Of a stretch of DNA of 19,394 nt, positions 1 to 7,271 are shown one piece after another. A program made the position numbers and the translations under genes. Below the pieces are notes generated by a model that was given only the letters and a program-made list of their open reading frames with translations, had not been told where the DNA came from and ran no database searches. The DNA comes from an uncultured Duganella sp. (GTDB lineage Bacteria; Pseudomonadota; Gammaproteobacteria; Burkholderiales; Burkholderiaceae): assembly GCA_946482635.1 (NCBI GenBank), contig CAMLSG010000091.1, positions 1 to 19,394 of the forward strand, in the 5' to 3' direction. How positions within the stretch are numbered: the first letter of the stretch is position 1; each line of letters starts with the position of its first letter.

Positions 1-64
1 ACACATTATCCATGGAAAAACAGAGATCCACGTTTTTACTTGAATTTTGGCTTTTATAATTAAT

Positions 65-121
65 TTCGGGGTCTGGTCTGTCAATCGGACAAAATGTCCG
101 ATTGCAAGACCTGACCCCGAA
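65..121. repeat. Large imperfect palindrome, REP-like element
   Basis: Two 27-base arms (65-91 and 95-121) are inverted copies matching at 24 of 27 positions, separated by three A residues. The arms begin with TTCGGGGTC and end with CAATCGGACA. The outer flanks (62-63 with 123-124) add two more pairs after one mismatch. It lies between the 3' end of the minus-strand gene at 155 and the window edge. There is no T run after either arm, so it is not a textbook intrinsic terminator, though it could still stop or protect transcripts. Size, position outside genes and GC-rich arms fit a REP sequence of the kind moved by RAYT transposases. That assignment is inference, because copy number cannot be judged from this window. 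Confidence 0.6.
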
Positions 122-154
122 TTTCAATTCAGGAGGCTGCCATTATACGCGGGC

Positions 155-1162
155 TCAGGCTGCTGGCGGTTCCTCAGGGGCCGGGGCGATGGCTGGCGCT
201 GGCGGGTCAATTGGGGCGGCTGCGGCTTCCGGTGGATCGATATCGGTTGCCGGTGGGTCAATCTCGGTCGCAGGTGGGTCAATGTCGGTCGCCGGTGGAT
301 CGATGTCGTCGCTCGGCGGGTCGATTTCGCCGCTACGCGCAGCTTGGCGGGCGGCGTTGGCGGCATGCGCCAGTTCCGCAGCCTGGCCTGGCTCCGATTG
401 CAGGCGGCCATAAGCCTTGGCCTTTTCGCTGGCGTTCGCCGGCAGGTAGGTGTCCAGCGACGATTCCGAATCGACCAGCTTGAGCAGGCGCATGGTCAGG
501 TTGCCGGCGTCGCTTTCCTGGCCCTGTTCGTTCTGCTGCTTGAGGGTGGCGCTGATATTGCGGTCCATCAGGCGGAACAGGTCTGCCAGGCTGCCTGGGA
601 AATCGATGTCCGGGAATTCCACTTCCGGCAGCGGCATGGCCGGGTTCTGGTCGGCTTGCTCCTTGCGGCGCGCTGGCACGCTGGAAGCTGCACCGGCGGT
701 CATCCGGGCTTTGTACTGGATTTCCACCTCAAAGCTCAGCTTGCGGCCATCGGCGGTGGTGATGGTCCCTTTGCCGAGGAAGTGGGAGTTCTCGTCCAGG
801 CTGAAGCCCAGCGCATCGCTCACGCCATCGGCGCCTTCGGCATGCAGGACGCCGGCTGCGAAACTGGCATTTGATTCCAGTGCCACCGAATCAAAGGAAA
901 TCTTGGCACCCTTGGCATTGTCGCCAAGCAAACTTTTTGCAAAGCTGCCAATCAGGTCCTGGGCCATGTCGACGGTCCTGTTGCCCAGTTGGTCGACACG
1001 CTTTTGCAGGTCGACTGCGTTGCTGGACAGGGAAACTGCGCTATCCGCATTCACGTCCCTCACTGCATTGGCGCGCGAAGGCTTGCTTTCCGCCTGCGTG
1101 GTGGCAGGGGACAAGGAAGTGTTCTGGTACTGGCGTGGGCCGATGGAGTTTAGCGGGTTCAT
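155..1162 (-). CDS. Hypothetical protein with C-terminal IDPP heptad repeats
   Basis: A 335-residue protein of unrecognised family. The first 60 residues are polar and probably disordered. Residues of about 85-155 form a compact segment that reads like beta strands (start ISFDSVALES, end FEVEIQYKAR). A helical region follows, and the tail from about residue 275 is low complexity and rich in Ala, Pro and Asp, with repeated IDPPATD-type heptads. There is no signal peptide or membrane segment. The start is ATG with AAAGG nine bases upstream. A possible sigma-28-like promoter lies at 1193-1220, which would hint at the flagellar regulon, but this is weak. It is the last of three minus-strand genes, with a REP-like palindrome after its stop. 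The minus frame is preferred over the overlapping plus-strand open frames because it gives a full ORF with a ribosome site and plausible composition. Confidence 0.75.
   Translation of the reverse strand: MNPLNSIGPRQYQNTSLSPATTQAESKPSRANAVRDVNADSAVSLSSNAVDLQKRVDQLGNRTVDMAQDLIGSFAKSLLGDNAKGAKISFDSVALESNASFAAGVLHAEGADGVSDALGFSLDENSHFLGKGTITTADGRKLSFEVEIQYKARMTAGAASSVPARRKEQADQNPAMPLPEVEFPDIDFPGSLADLFRLMDRNISATLKQQNEQGQESDAGNLTMRLLKLVDSESSLDTYLPANASEKAKAYGRLQSEPGQAAELAHAANAARQAARSGEIDPPSDDIDPPATDIDPPATEIDPPATDIDPPEAAAAPIDPPAPAIAPAPEEPPAA
231..335 (-). repeat. Five 21-base tandem repeats inside the hypothetical gene
   Basis: Consecutive 21-base units at 231-251, 252-272, 273-293, 294-314 and 315-335, each beginning GGTGG(A/G)TC or a near variant on the plus strand. 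They keep the minus-strand reading frame and encode the acidic, proline-containing heptapeptides of the protein tail. The inner units are most alike and the last is the most diverged. The array may vary in copy number among strains without breaking the frame. Confidence 0.85.
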
Positions 1163-1192
1163 GATAGGAAACCTTTTAGGTGCACTACCCCT

Positions 1193-1220
1193 GATACGGC
1201 AAGTTTCCGATTTTCTTGAG
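1193..1220 (-). promoter_or_regulatory. Possible sigma-28 (FliA) promoter
   Basis: Read on the minus strand, CTCAAG (1215-1220) precedes GCCGTATC (1193-1200), with exactly 15 bases between TCAA and GCCG. This is the spacing of FliA promoters (TAAA or TCAA, 15 bases, GCCGATAA). The -35 and GCCG match, but the last four bases of the -10 do not. It sits 31 bases before the ATG of the 335-residue gene, between that gene and the zinc-ribbon gene. Low confidence. Confidence 0.25.
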
Positions 1221-1225
1221 GTTTA

Positions 1226-1438
1226 TCAATGATGATGGGTCCACAAACCGTTCGATTCCAGGTAGGACTTGACGGCTTCCGGGGCGCCGGTGGCGTGCAG
1301 CTTCACTTCGCCGCAGGTGCAGACACCATAGTACGGCGTAATGTGCGAGCATGCAGAAGTTTTCTGCAATGCAACCTTGACTGCTTTGCTGCATTTCGCG
1401 CATTTGAAGGTGAGGGTGCGTGGGGCTTTCAGGAACAT
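1226..1438 (-). CDS. Small cysteine-rich (zinc-ribbon-like) protein
   Basis: A 70-residue protein with Cys13-x2-Cys16 near the N terminus, Cys30-Ser-His32 in the middle, and Cys40-x-Cys42 inside the motif CTCGEVKLHATG. This spacing suggests one bound zinc. The tail ends in three histidines. The ATG start has GGAG eight bases upstream. The gene lies 31 bases after the SprA-like gene and 63 bases before the 335-residue gene, all on the minus strand, so the three may be co-transcribed. The paired cysteines and the clear ribosome site argue that this is real and that the overlapping frame at 1185-1403 is not. The function is not recognised; small zinc proteins of this kind can be regulators or structural adaptors. 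Confidence 0.7.
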   Translation of the reverse strand: MFLKAPRTLTFKCAKCSKAVKVALQKTSACSHITPYYGVCTCGEVKLHATGAPEAVKSYLESNGLWTHHH

Positions 1439-1469
1439 GGCCTAGACTCCGGGCAAAAGGACGATTTTA

Positions 1470-1976
1470 TCAGGCAAAGATATCAATCGTCGCTTGCTTT
1501 TCGGAAAGCCCATAACCGCGCTGGACTTCTTGTTGCTTTGCTGAAAGCTCAGCCTGGGCTTGCTGCGCCATCTGGGCGGCGCGTGCCGCCACGCTGCGGT
1601 CCGGGCCGGACGGATCGGCTGGCGCCAGGGCTGCAGCCTGGATCTGGCGCGCCTTGCTGATGGTTTCTTCCGGCGTACGGCCGGGCGAGGTGTCGATATT
1701 GACTTCGCCGCCCACGGCATAGTTCACGCCATTCGGGCCGCGCTGGTAGGTATAGGTGGCACCGGATGTGGCAAGGCCGCCGGCTGCCGCAAGGTGGGCT
1801 TGCTCATGCTGGCGTACCTGGAGGTCGCGTGCCTTGAGCTGGTCGATTTTGGCCTGGTCTTCGGGAGAGAATTCCTGCTGGGCGGAGGGGGCCGACTCGG
1901 CACGCGTAGCGCTGCGCGCAGGTGCGCTGGCCTGCGGCGCATAGGTGCTTGACGATTGAATGGCGCCGATTCCCAT
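1470..1976 (-). CDS. SprA-related putative metalloprotease (CJM1_0395-type)
   Basis: A 168-residue protein with the signature of the SprA-related/CJM1_0395 putative metalloprotease family. After a Ser/Ala-rich N terminus of about 45 residues comes LKARDLQVRQHEQAH (HEQAH at 57-61, an HExxH-like zinc motif), then the conserved Gly-rich block with YTYQRGPNG and YAVGGEVNID (residues 75-95). The C-terminal third is Ala/Gln-rich helix. No signal peptide is visible. The enzymatic role is predicted from the family motif and, to my knowledge, little studied. An in-frame TAA directly precedes the ATG at 1976, so the start cannot lie further upstream. No Shine-Dalgarno sequence is present, and a TATGAT box ends seven bases before the A of the ATG, suggesting a leaderless transcript. 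Confidence 0.8.
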   Translation of the reverse strand: MGIGAIQSSSTYAPQASAPARSATRAESAPSAQQEFSPEDQAKIDQLKARDLQVRQHEQAHLAAAGGLATSGATYTYQRGPNGVNYAVGGEVNIDTSPGRTPEETISKARQIQAAALAPADPSGPDRSVAARAAQMAQQAQAELSAKQQEVQRGYGLSEKQATIDIFA

Positions 1977-1982
1977 TTACAC

Positions 1983-1988
1983 ATCATA
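1983..1988 (-). promoter_or_regulatory. Candidate -10 box of a leaderless promoter
   Basis: On the minus strand TATGAT (5 of 6 to TATAAT) is followed by GTGTAA and then the ATG at 1976. Transcription starting seven bases after the box would begin at the start codon itself, consistent with the lack of a ribosome site. A TTGACG lies upstream, but the spacing of 20 bases is too long for a good -35. Confidence 0.35.
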
Positions 1989-2050
1989 ACAAATTCGCCG
2001 TCGCATTCCGTCAACTGGCCGCCACTTCTCGCGTTGAAGGAGTGACCGTC

Positions 2051-2077
2051 ATGCCGATGGAGGTTTACGATGGATAA
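2051..2077 (+). CDS. Possible 8-codon leader ORF coupled to the 54-residue gene
   Basis: ATG at 2051 follows AAGGAG (2037-2042) with eight bases between, a better ribosome site than many genes here have. It encodes MPMEVYDG and stops with TAA at 2075-2077, eight bases inside the next gene, whose ATG is at 2070. It could bring ribosomes to the next start by coupling, or be a chance ORF. The real start of the next gene also has its own GGAGG (2059-2063). Confidence 0.3.
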   Translation: MPMEVYDG

Positions 2078-2234
2078 GTCCAAGCAACCTAGCAAGGAAG
2101 CCGTGCGCAACTGGCTGCAGTCGCGCCAGGAAGAACGCCGTCCTTTGCCCGACCCGCAGCAGATCCGCCGCGAGCTGGGATGGGAAATGGTGCGCGCCGA
2201 GCAGGATGAGCGCACCTGGCGCCTAGCTGACTGA
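2070..2234 (+). CDS. Conserved-looking small hypothetical protein, 54 residues
   Basis: ATG at 2070 follows GGAGG (2059-2063) at six bases. The protein is short, charged and soluble: N-terminal MDKSKQPSKEAVRNWL, then an Arg/Glu-rich stretch, a PLPDPQQIRRELGW segment and a polar C terminus. There are no cysteines and no membrane segment. The strong ribosome site, good codon use and the helix-turn pattern (SKEAVRNWL, then IRRELGWEMV) support a real gene. It is divergent from the SprA-like gene (93 bases between starts), and its last 12 bases overlap the end of sbcC on the other strand. I recall similar short proteins in Burkholderiales but can assign no function. Confidence 0.7.
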   Translation: MDKSKQPSKEAVRNWLQSRQEERRPLPDPQQIRRELGWEMVRAEQDERTWRLAD

Positions 2235-5200
2235 GACTGCGCTGCGACCGTTGGCTGCGGGCTGCACCACGATCCTGGTGGCGATCCGTTCGGTCATCTC
2301 CTGCACGTGGGAGATCACTCCCACTTTCCTTCCCATCGACTGCAAACCATCCAGCGCGTCCATCGCGACGCGCAGGGTTTCCGCATCCAGGCTGCCAAAG
2401 CCTTCGTCGATGAACAGCGATTCCACCCGAACGCGGTTGGACGACAGCGAGGCCAGGCCGAGCGCCATGGCCAGCGATACCAGGAACGATTCCCCGCCGG
2501 ATAGCGAGTGCACCGAGCGTTTTTCGTCGCCCATGTGCAGGTCGCGCACCAGCAGGCCAAGCGAAGGCTGGGCGGGGTTGTCGATGCGTTCCAACTGGTA
2601 GCGCGGCGCCAATTGCGCCAGATGGGCGTTGGCGTAGCCAAGCAGCACGTCCAGGGTGAATTGCTGGGCGTAGTTGCGGAATTTCTTGCCGTCGGCAGAG
2701 CCGATCAGTTCATTCAGCTGCGCCCAGCGGCGTTCGTTTTCCTGTTGGCGGGCGATGTCGGCCAACAGGGCTTCGGCGGATTTGCGGCGGGCGTCGTCCT
2801 GCGCCAGTTGCAGTTTGAGGGCTGCAGCATGGTCGTTGGCCTGCTTGCGTTCTTCCTGCAGCGCTGCCAGGGCCTGTTCGAGATCGTCGGCGCTGCGTTG
2901 TTCGCCTTGCGGCGCGCTGGCCAGGTGCGCTGCGTGCTGCGCTTCGCGTTCCGCCTGTACCGCTTTGGCAGAGGCCAGGGACTGGTCAATCGCCTGGAGA
3001 CTGGTGCGTTCGTCGCGGATCGCTTGCTGAGAGTGGGCGAGCAGGGTGCGAAGGGCGTCCAGGCTTTCGATACCAAGCGCCTGGTGGTCTGAGAGCCAGG
3101 ATTGCAGGCGCGCGGCGGCGCTTTCTGCGGCCGAGTCGAGCGCTGCAAGGCGCTGCACGGCCTGCGCGTGGGACTCTTCGGCGCGGGCGCGCTGCTGGGC
3201 AGCTTGCTGGGCGGATTCCTGGCGGGCTTGCAAGCTGGCGCGGGCGGCGGCGACTGCCGTGCGCAGTTCTGCTTCCACTTCGCGTACCGATCGGCCCTGC
3301 CAGAGGGCCTGGCGTTCGACCGTCGCGGCATCGCACGCTGCGCGGGCTGCTTCTGCGGCGGCCCGGGTGTTATCGGCGTCCGCTGCGCAGCGCTGCTGGG
3401 CGACGCGGAGCGCCTGAAGTTCGACCGCCAATGCAGCGATGGCCGCGCTGCGTTCGTCGGCAGATTGGCGTTGCGCCTGCCACTGCCTGCTTTCGCGCGA
3501 ACGCTGTTCATGGAAGCGCGCCGGGCTTTCTTTCCATTCATCCTGCCAGCCGGCGCGCGCCAACGGCGCGTCAAGCTGGTCGAGCAGGTCGGCGATCTGC
3601 AGGGCGGTATCGATCCGCTGCTCGTCCAGGGCTTTGTGCTGCGCTTCCGACTGCGCCAGGGCTGCCTGGGCGGCGGAGAGCGCCTGCTGATGGCGGCTGC
3701 ATTCGGCTGCTGCTTGCTCGCAGGCGGTTTGCGCCACTTCGCGGGTGCGGGCGGCTTGGCGGTGCGACTGTTCCTGGCTTTCCAGGGAGCGCAATGCCGA
3801 TTGCAGTGCATCGGCATGCGTTGCCAGCCAATGGGAATCATCGTCGTCTGCAGCGGCCTGGCCTACGACTTCGGCGAGGGCGCGGAGGGCAGCTTGCCAG
3901 CGCGGCTGGGCGGTGGCGAGTGCATTGTCAATGCCATGCTGCTCGACGCTGATCGCCGCCAATTGCTCGACACTTGACTGCAGGCGCGCTTGCTGTTCCG
4001 CCTCGTGCTTGATATTGCGTTGCAGCTTGTCGCGGCAAGCCTGAACTTCGGCTTGTAATTGCGCCAGCATGGCGTGCAGCGGACCGTCTTCGTGGCGGTA
4101 AGGATGTTCGTGCGAACCGCAAACCGGGCAGGGAGTGTCGTCCTGCAATGTTGAGCGCAGCTTTTCGACGCTCTCGCCTGTTGCGGCTTCGGCCAGTTTT
4201 AATGAGCGCTCGGCTTGCGTCGATGCGGCGACAAGCGCCAGGTTGGCCTGGCGGGCTGCCGCAACTTCGGTTTCCGCGCTATCGCGGGCTGTCTGCAAGG
4301 CGGTGCTGCGCGCCGCCAGGTCCTGCTGGCGCGCGGACAGTTGCGCCAATTCCTGCCAGGCGGTGTTTGCATCGGCCAGCAATGTGCGGCGCTGGTCCAG
4401 CTGCTGGCGCTGCCGGGCGATGCTGTCGGCATCGATGGCGGCCAGTGTCTTCGTGGCTTGTTCGCGTTGGGACTCTGCCTGGCGCAAACGCTCGGTGGCC
4501 GCATCCAGACTGTTGCGGGTGTGCGCTTCGTCCTGGCGATGGCGTGCCACCGCCTGCTGAACGGTTGCCAGTGTTTGCGATTGCTGGCCGGCGCGGCTGG
4601 CTTGCTGCCCGGCTTGCGCAAAAAGCACGTCCCAACGCGCCCAGTCACGCGCCAGCGCCGACCAGTGCTCGTGCGCGGCCAGCCATTGCTCGCAAGCCTG
4701 CTGCTCGTTGGCGAGCGCCCGCTGCTGCGCTTCGCGTGCGCCGAGGGCGGCCCGCGCGGCGGAATCGGCTTGGGCAGCGGCGTCTCGGGCGCTGGCGGCC
4801 TGGACGAAGGCCGACTGCAGCGATTCCAGGCGTGTATCGAGCGCTTTCGCCTGGTCCAGTAGTGGCGCGGCGGCTTGCTGCGCTTCTTCGGCTGCGGCGA
4901 CGGCGCTACTGGCCTGCTGGGCGTCGCCGGTCAGTACTTCCAATGCCAGGCGAGTGCGTTCAGCTTCCTGCTCCGCGAGCGCAATTGCAGCCTGCGTGGC
5001 GGCGCGTTCGGCTGCCAGCCGAACGACTTCGTCGTCCAGGGCGCGTGCAGGCTGCACGGCATCCAACTGTACTAATACGGCACGGCGCGGTGCTGCCGCT
5101 TCGGACTCGAACTGTCGCTGTTGGCGATGCTCGCGTGCGTGCTGCATCGCTGTGGCAAGGCGTTCGGCTTGCTGGTGCCAGCGCAGGTCGCCTTCCAATG

Positions 5201-5960
5201 CCGTGACCCGCTGGGCAGAGGCATGCAGGGCAGCTTCCGCAGCTTCGGACTGCGCGATGACCTCATTGCGCTGCTCAGGCGACAGCGGTTGCTGGTTGGC
5301 CAGGCCGGCGGTGAGCGTCTTCAAAGCCAGTTCTTCGGCACGCCAGCGTTCAAAGGCGCGCTTTGAAATTTCGCTGTAGATGCCGCTGCCGGTCAGGGTT
5401 TCCAGCAAGGTTCCGCGTTCGTCGTCCCGGGCCTTGAGGAAGGCGGAGAACTCGTTCTGCGCCAGCAGCACGGCGCGCGTGAACTGGTCAAAACTCAGGC
5501 CGATGCGCTGCACGATCTCCGCCATGACCTCGGTTTTTTTGTGGCCCAGCGGCTGCAGGCCCGGCAGCTTGTGCAGCGACATCGTGGTCGGCTGCAGCGC
5601 GCCGGCGGCCTTGGTCCTGGCGCGCCAGACGTTCCAGCGCGCGCGGTAGGACTCCCCGTCGTTGCCGACGAAGTCCACCTCGGCCCAGCCCTCGGCAGCG
5701 CCGCGCCGCAGCAGGGTGCGCGGGTCTTGTGACGATACCGGGTCGCCCACGTCCGGCGTCTTGCCTTCCGCCTTGTGCAGGCGCGGCGTGTCATCGTAGA
5801 GAGCCAGGCACAAGGCGTCGAGCAGGGTGCTCTTGCCTGCGCCTGTCGGGCCGCTGATGGCGAACAGGCCCGCGTCCGATAGCGGCTGGGAGGTGAAGTC
5901 GACGGAAAATTCGTCGGCCAGCGAGGCAAGGTTCTTGCCGGCGATGCGCAGGACCCTCAT
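2223..5960 (-). CDS. sbcC: Exonuclease SbcCD, ATPase subunit SbcC
   Basis: A 1245-residue Rad50-like SMC-family ATPase. With SbcD it forms the cytoplasmic nuclease that cleaves DNA hairpins and processes blocked double-strand ends. Walker A is GPTGAGKST at residues 37-45, the Q-loop is LLAQNEF around Gln168, and the zinc-hook CPVC is at 611-614, almost exactly mid-protein. Between these and the ends run two long Ala/Gln/Arg/Glu-rich coiled coils. The ABC signature SLSGGES is at 1152-1158, and Walker B has Asp1185-Glu1186 in LFIDEGFGSLD. All catalytic elements are intact. It is longer than the E. coli protein (about 1050), through longer coiled coils. The ATG overlaps the sbcD stop by four bases (ATGA), so the two are translationally coupled. 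The 3' end overlaps the convergent small gene by 12 bases. Confidence 0.97.
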   Translation of the reverse strand: MRVLRIAGKNLASLADEFSVDFTSQPLSDAGLFAISGPTGAGKSTLLDALCLALYDDTPRLHKAEGKTPDVGDPVSSQDPRTLLRRGAAEGWAEVDFVGNDGESYRARWNVWRARTKAAGALQPTTMSLHKLPGLQPLGHKKTEVMAEIVQRIGLSFDQFTRAVLLAQNEFSAFLKARDDERGTLLETLTGSGIYSEISKRAFERWRAEELALKTLTAGLANQQPLSPEQRNEVIAQSEAAEAALHASAQRVTALEGDLRWHQQAERLATAMQHAREHRQQRQFESEAAAPRRAVLVQLDAVQPARALDDEVVRLAAERAATQAAIALAEQEAERTRLALEVLTGDAQQASSAVAAAEEAQQAAAPLLDQAKALDTRLESLQSAFVQAASARDAAAQADSAARAALGAREAQQRALANEQQACEQWLAAHEHWSALARDWARWDVLFAQAGQQASRAGQQSQTLATVQQAVARHRQDEAHTRNSLDAATERLRQAESQREQATKTLAAIDADSIARQRQQLDQRRTLLADANTAWQELAQLSARQQDLAARSTALQTARDSAETEVAAARQANLALVAASTQAERSLKLAEAATGESVEKLRSTLQDDTPCPVCGSHEHPYRHEDGPLHAMLAQLQAEVQACRDKLQRNIKHEAEQQARLQSSVEQLAAISVEQHGIDNALATAQPRWQAALRALAEVVGQAAADDDDSHWLATHADALQSALRSLESQEQSHRQAARTREVAQTACEQAAAECSRHQQALSAAQAALAQSEAQHKALDEQRIDTALQIADLLDQLDAPLARAGWQDEWKESPARFHEQRSRESRQWQAQRQSADERSAAIAALAVELQALRVAQQRCAADADNTRAAAEAARAACDAATVERQALWQGRSVREVEAELRTAVAAARASLQARQESAQQAAQQRARAEESHAQAVQRLAALDSAAESAAARLQSWLSDHQALGIESLDALRTLLAHSQQAIRDERTSLQAIDQSLASAKAVQAEREAQHAAHLASAPQGEQRSADDLEQALAALQEERKQANDHAAALKLQLAQDDARRKSAEALLADIARQQENERRWAQLNELIGSADGKKFRNYAQQFTLDVLLGYANAHLAQLAPRYQLERIDNPAQPSLGLLVRDLHMGDEKRSVHSLSGGESFLVSLAMALGLASLSSNRVRVESLFIDEGFGSLDAETLRVAMDALDGLQSMGRKVGVISHVQEMTERIATRIVVQPAANGRSAVSVS

Positions 5961-7204
5961 GGCTGCACCAGTTCGGCAAAGGCGGCCAGTTGTTCGGGCG
6001 GCACTTCAGCCCCGTAGCGTTGCTGGTACAGGCGCTTGAAGATATCGTCCGGCTGCAGGGTGGCCAACTGGTCGAGCGACAGCGCGGCTTCTTCAAAGGA
6101 GGCGCGGGCCGCGCTTGAGGTTTCGATTTTCGCCAGGCGCACAGGCTTTCCTTGCAGGGCTTCTTCAATCGCAGCGCGCAGCCCCGGCTCAGGAGCTGTG
6201 AGCTTCACGCGCACCTCGAGCAGCGGCTGCTGTTCGAGCGGAGCATCGGGAAGCTCCAGCGCGGCCAGGGCGGCTTTCACTTCGTCCAGCGTGCCCGGCT
6301 TTTCGGGCACGCGCAGCAGTTGCACGGCGCGCGGGATGGGCAGGGCGGTGATCTCGCCAACCTGGGCGCCTTGCAGGTCGATGCGCAATACCTGGTGCGC
6401 ATAATTGGTCTCTGCGAAAGATAGCGGGATTGGGCTGCCGCAGTAGCGAATGTGGGCGTGCGGACCCACCTGCTGCGCCAGGTGCAGGTGGCCCAGCGCC
6501 GCGTAAGCGATGGGCGGCGGGAAGATGCCGGCAGGGAGCATCTCCGTGCCGCCGATCACGATGCGCCGTTCCGAGTCGGCCGACATGGTGCCGTTGACCA
6601 TGTGGCAATGGCCCATAGCGACAATTGCCTGCCCCTCGGCCGCGCGGGCGCTTGCCAGTTCCAGTGCCTGGCGATACAGCTCCGCGATGCCGGACAGGTA
6701 GGGATCCGGCTGCGGCGCATCTTCGCCCTCGGGCGCTTCCGCAGGCGCCAGGCGCGGTACGTCGCCATGGCGCAGGAAGGGAACTGCCAGCACCCATGCC
6801 GCAACAGTGCCGTCCTTGCCGGTCAGCGGCACCAGCAAGCGTTCCATGGCGATATTGCCGTCGGCATCGCGGTGCGGGTAGCCGATCACGGTCGTGCCGT
6901 GCACCTCCAGCAAGGGCCCCGGAGCCTCGAGCCGGCCTGGCGAATCGTGGTTGCCTGCAATGACGACAATATCGAGCTGCGGCGCGCGGGCGCGGGCCTG
7001 CTGCAGGAAGGTGTAGAGCTGGCGCTGCGAAGCTGCCGAGGGATTGGCGTTGTCGAAGATATCGCCGGCCACCAGCAAGGCGTCGGCCTGTTCGGACACG
7101 ATGGTATCCAGCAGCCAGTCGAGGAAGCGCTGGTGCTCGTAGGAACGGTCAAAATTATGCAGCGACTGGCCAAGATGCCAATCGGAAGTGTGCAGCAGGC
7201 GCAT
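5957..7204 (-). CDS. sbcD: Exonuclease SbcCD, nuclease subunit SbcD
   Basis: A 415-residue Mre11-like calcineurin-type phosphoesterase, the nuclease partner of SbcC. Metal-site motifs are all present: DWHLG (Asp8, His10), GDIFD (Asp48), GNHDS (Asn85, His86), GHCHM (His199, His201) and GHLH (His239, His241). The C-terminal third is the usual capping and SbcC-binding region, with a conserved stretch on peptide segregation of IPL-type strands. The ATG at 7204 gives the family's normal beginning MRLLHTSDWHLGQ. A TTG ten codons earlier (7234) is rejected because it lies within the predicted -10 box. No good Shine-Dalgarno is seen. The gene is 67 bases after the diguanylate cyclase gene, with its own likely promoter in the gap, and overlaps sbcC by ATGA. 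Confidence 0.97.
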   Translation of the reverse strand: MRLLHTSDWHLGQSLHNFDRSYEHQRFLDWLLDTIVSEQADALLVAGDIFDNANPSAASQRQLYTFLQQARARAPQLDIVVIAGNHDSPGRLEAPGPLLEVHGTTVIGYPHRDADGNIAMERLLVPLTGKDGTVAAWVLAVPFLRHGDVPRLAPAEAPEGEDAPQPDPYLSGIAELYRQALELASARAAEGQAIVAMGHCHMVNGTMSADSERRIVIGGTEMLPAGIFPPPIAYAALGHLHLAQQVGPHAHIRYCGSPIPLSFAETNYAHQVLRIDLQGAQVGEITALPIPRAVQLLRVPEKPGTLDEVKAALAALELPDAPLEQQPLLEVRVKLTAPEPGLRAAIEEALQGKPVRLAKIETSSAARASFEEAALSLDQLATLQPDDIFKRLYQQRYGAEVPPEQLAAFAELVQP

Positions 7205-7233
7205 GAAATGTAAAGCAGGGCGTGGGAAGCGCA

Positions 7234-7263
7234 AATATAGCGCAAACAGCAGGCGGATGTCTT
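7234..7263 (-). promoter_or_regulatory. Likely sigma-70 promoter of sbcDC
   Basis: On the minus strand AAGACA (7258-7263, 4 of 6 to consensus) is followed after 18 bases by TATATT (7234-7239, 5 of 6). Transcription would begin near 7227, leaving a leader of about 23 bases before the sbcD ATG at 7204. It lies between the stop of the diguanylate cyclase gene and sbcD, so sbcDC need not depend on read-through. Confidence 0.45.
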
Positions 7264-7271
7264 GATCCCGG

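Noticed and set aside
47..874. A 275-codon plus-strand frame over the palindrome and the repeat-bearing gene
   Set aside because: Its N terminus is translated from the palindrome and the rest is Arg/Gly/Trp-rich shadow sequence; the minus-strand gene has a ribosome site and regular structure.
1185..1403. Alternative 72-codon minus-strand frame overlapping the zinc-ribbon gene
   Set aside because: It lacks a good ribosome site and conserved pattern; the other frame has paired cysteines and GGAG at eight bases.
7205..7234. TTG start ten codons upstream of the sbcD ATG
   Set aside because: It lies within the predicted -10 box, and SbcD proteins begin at MRLLHTSDWHLG.
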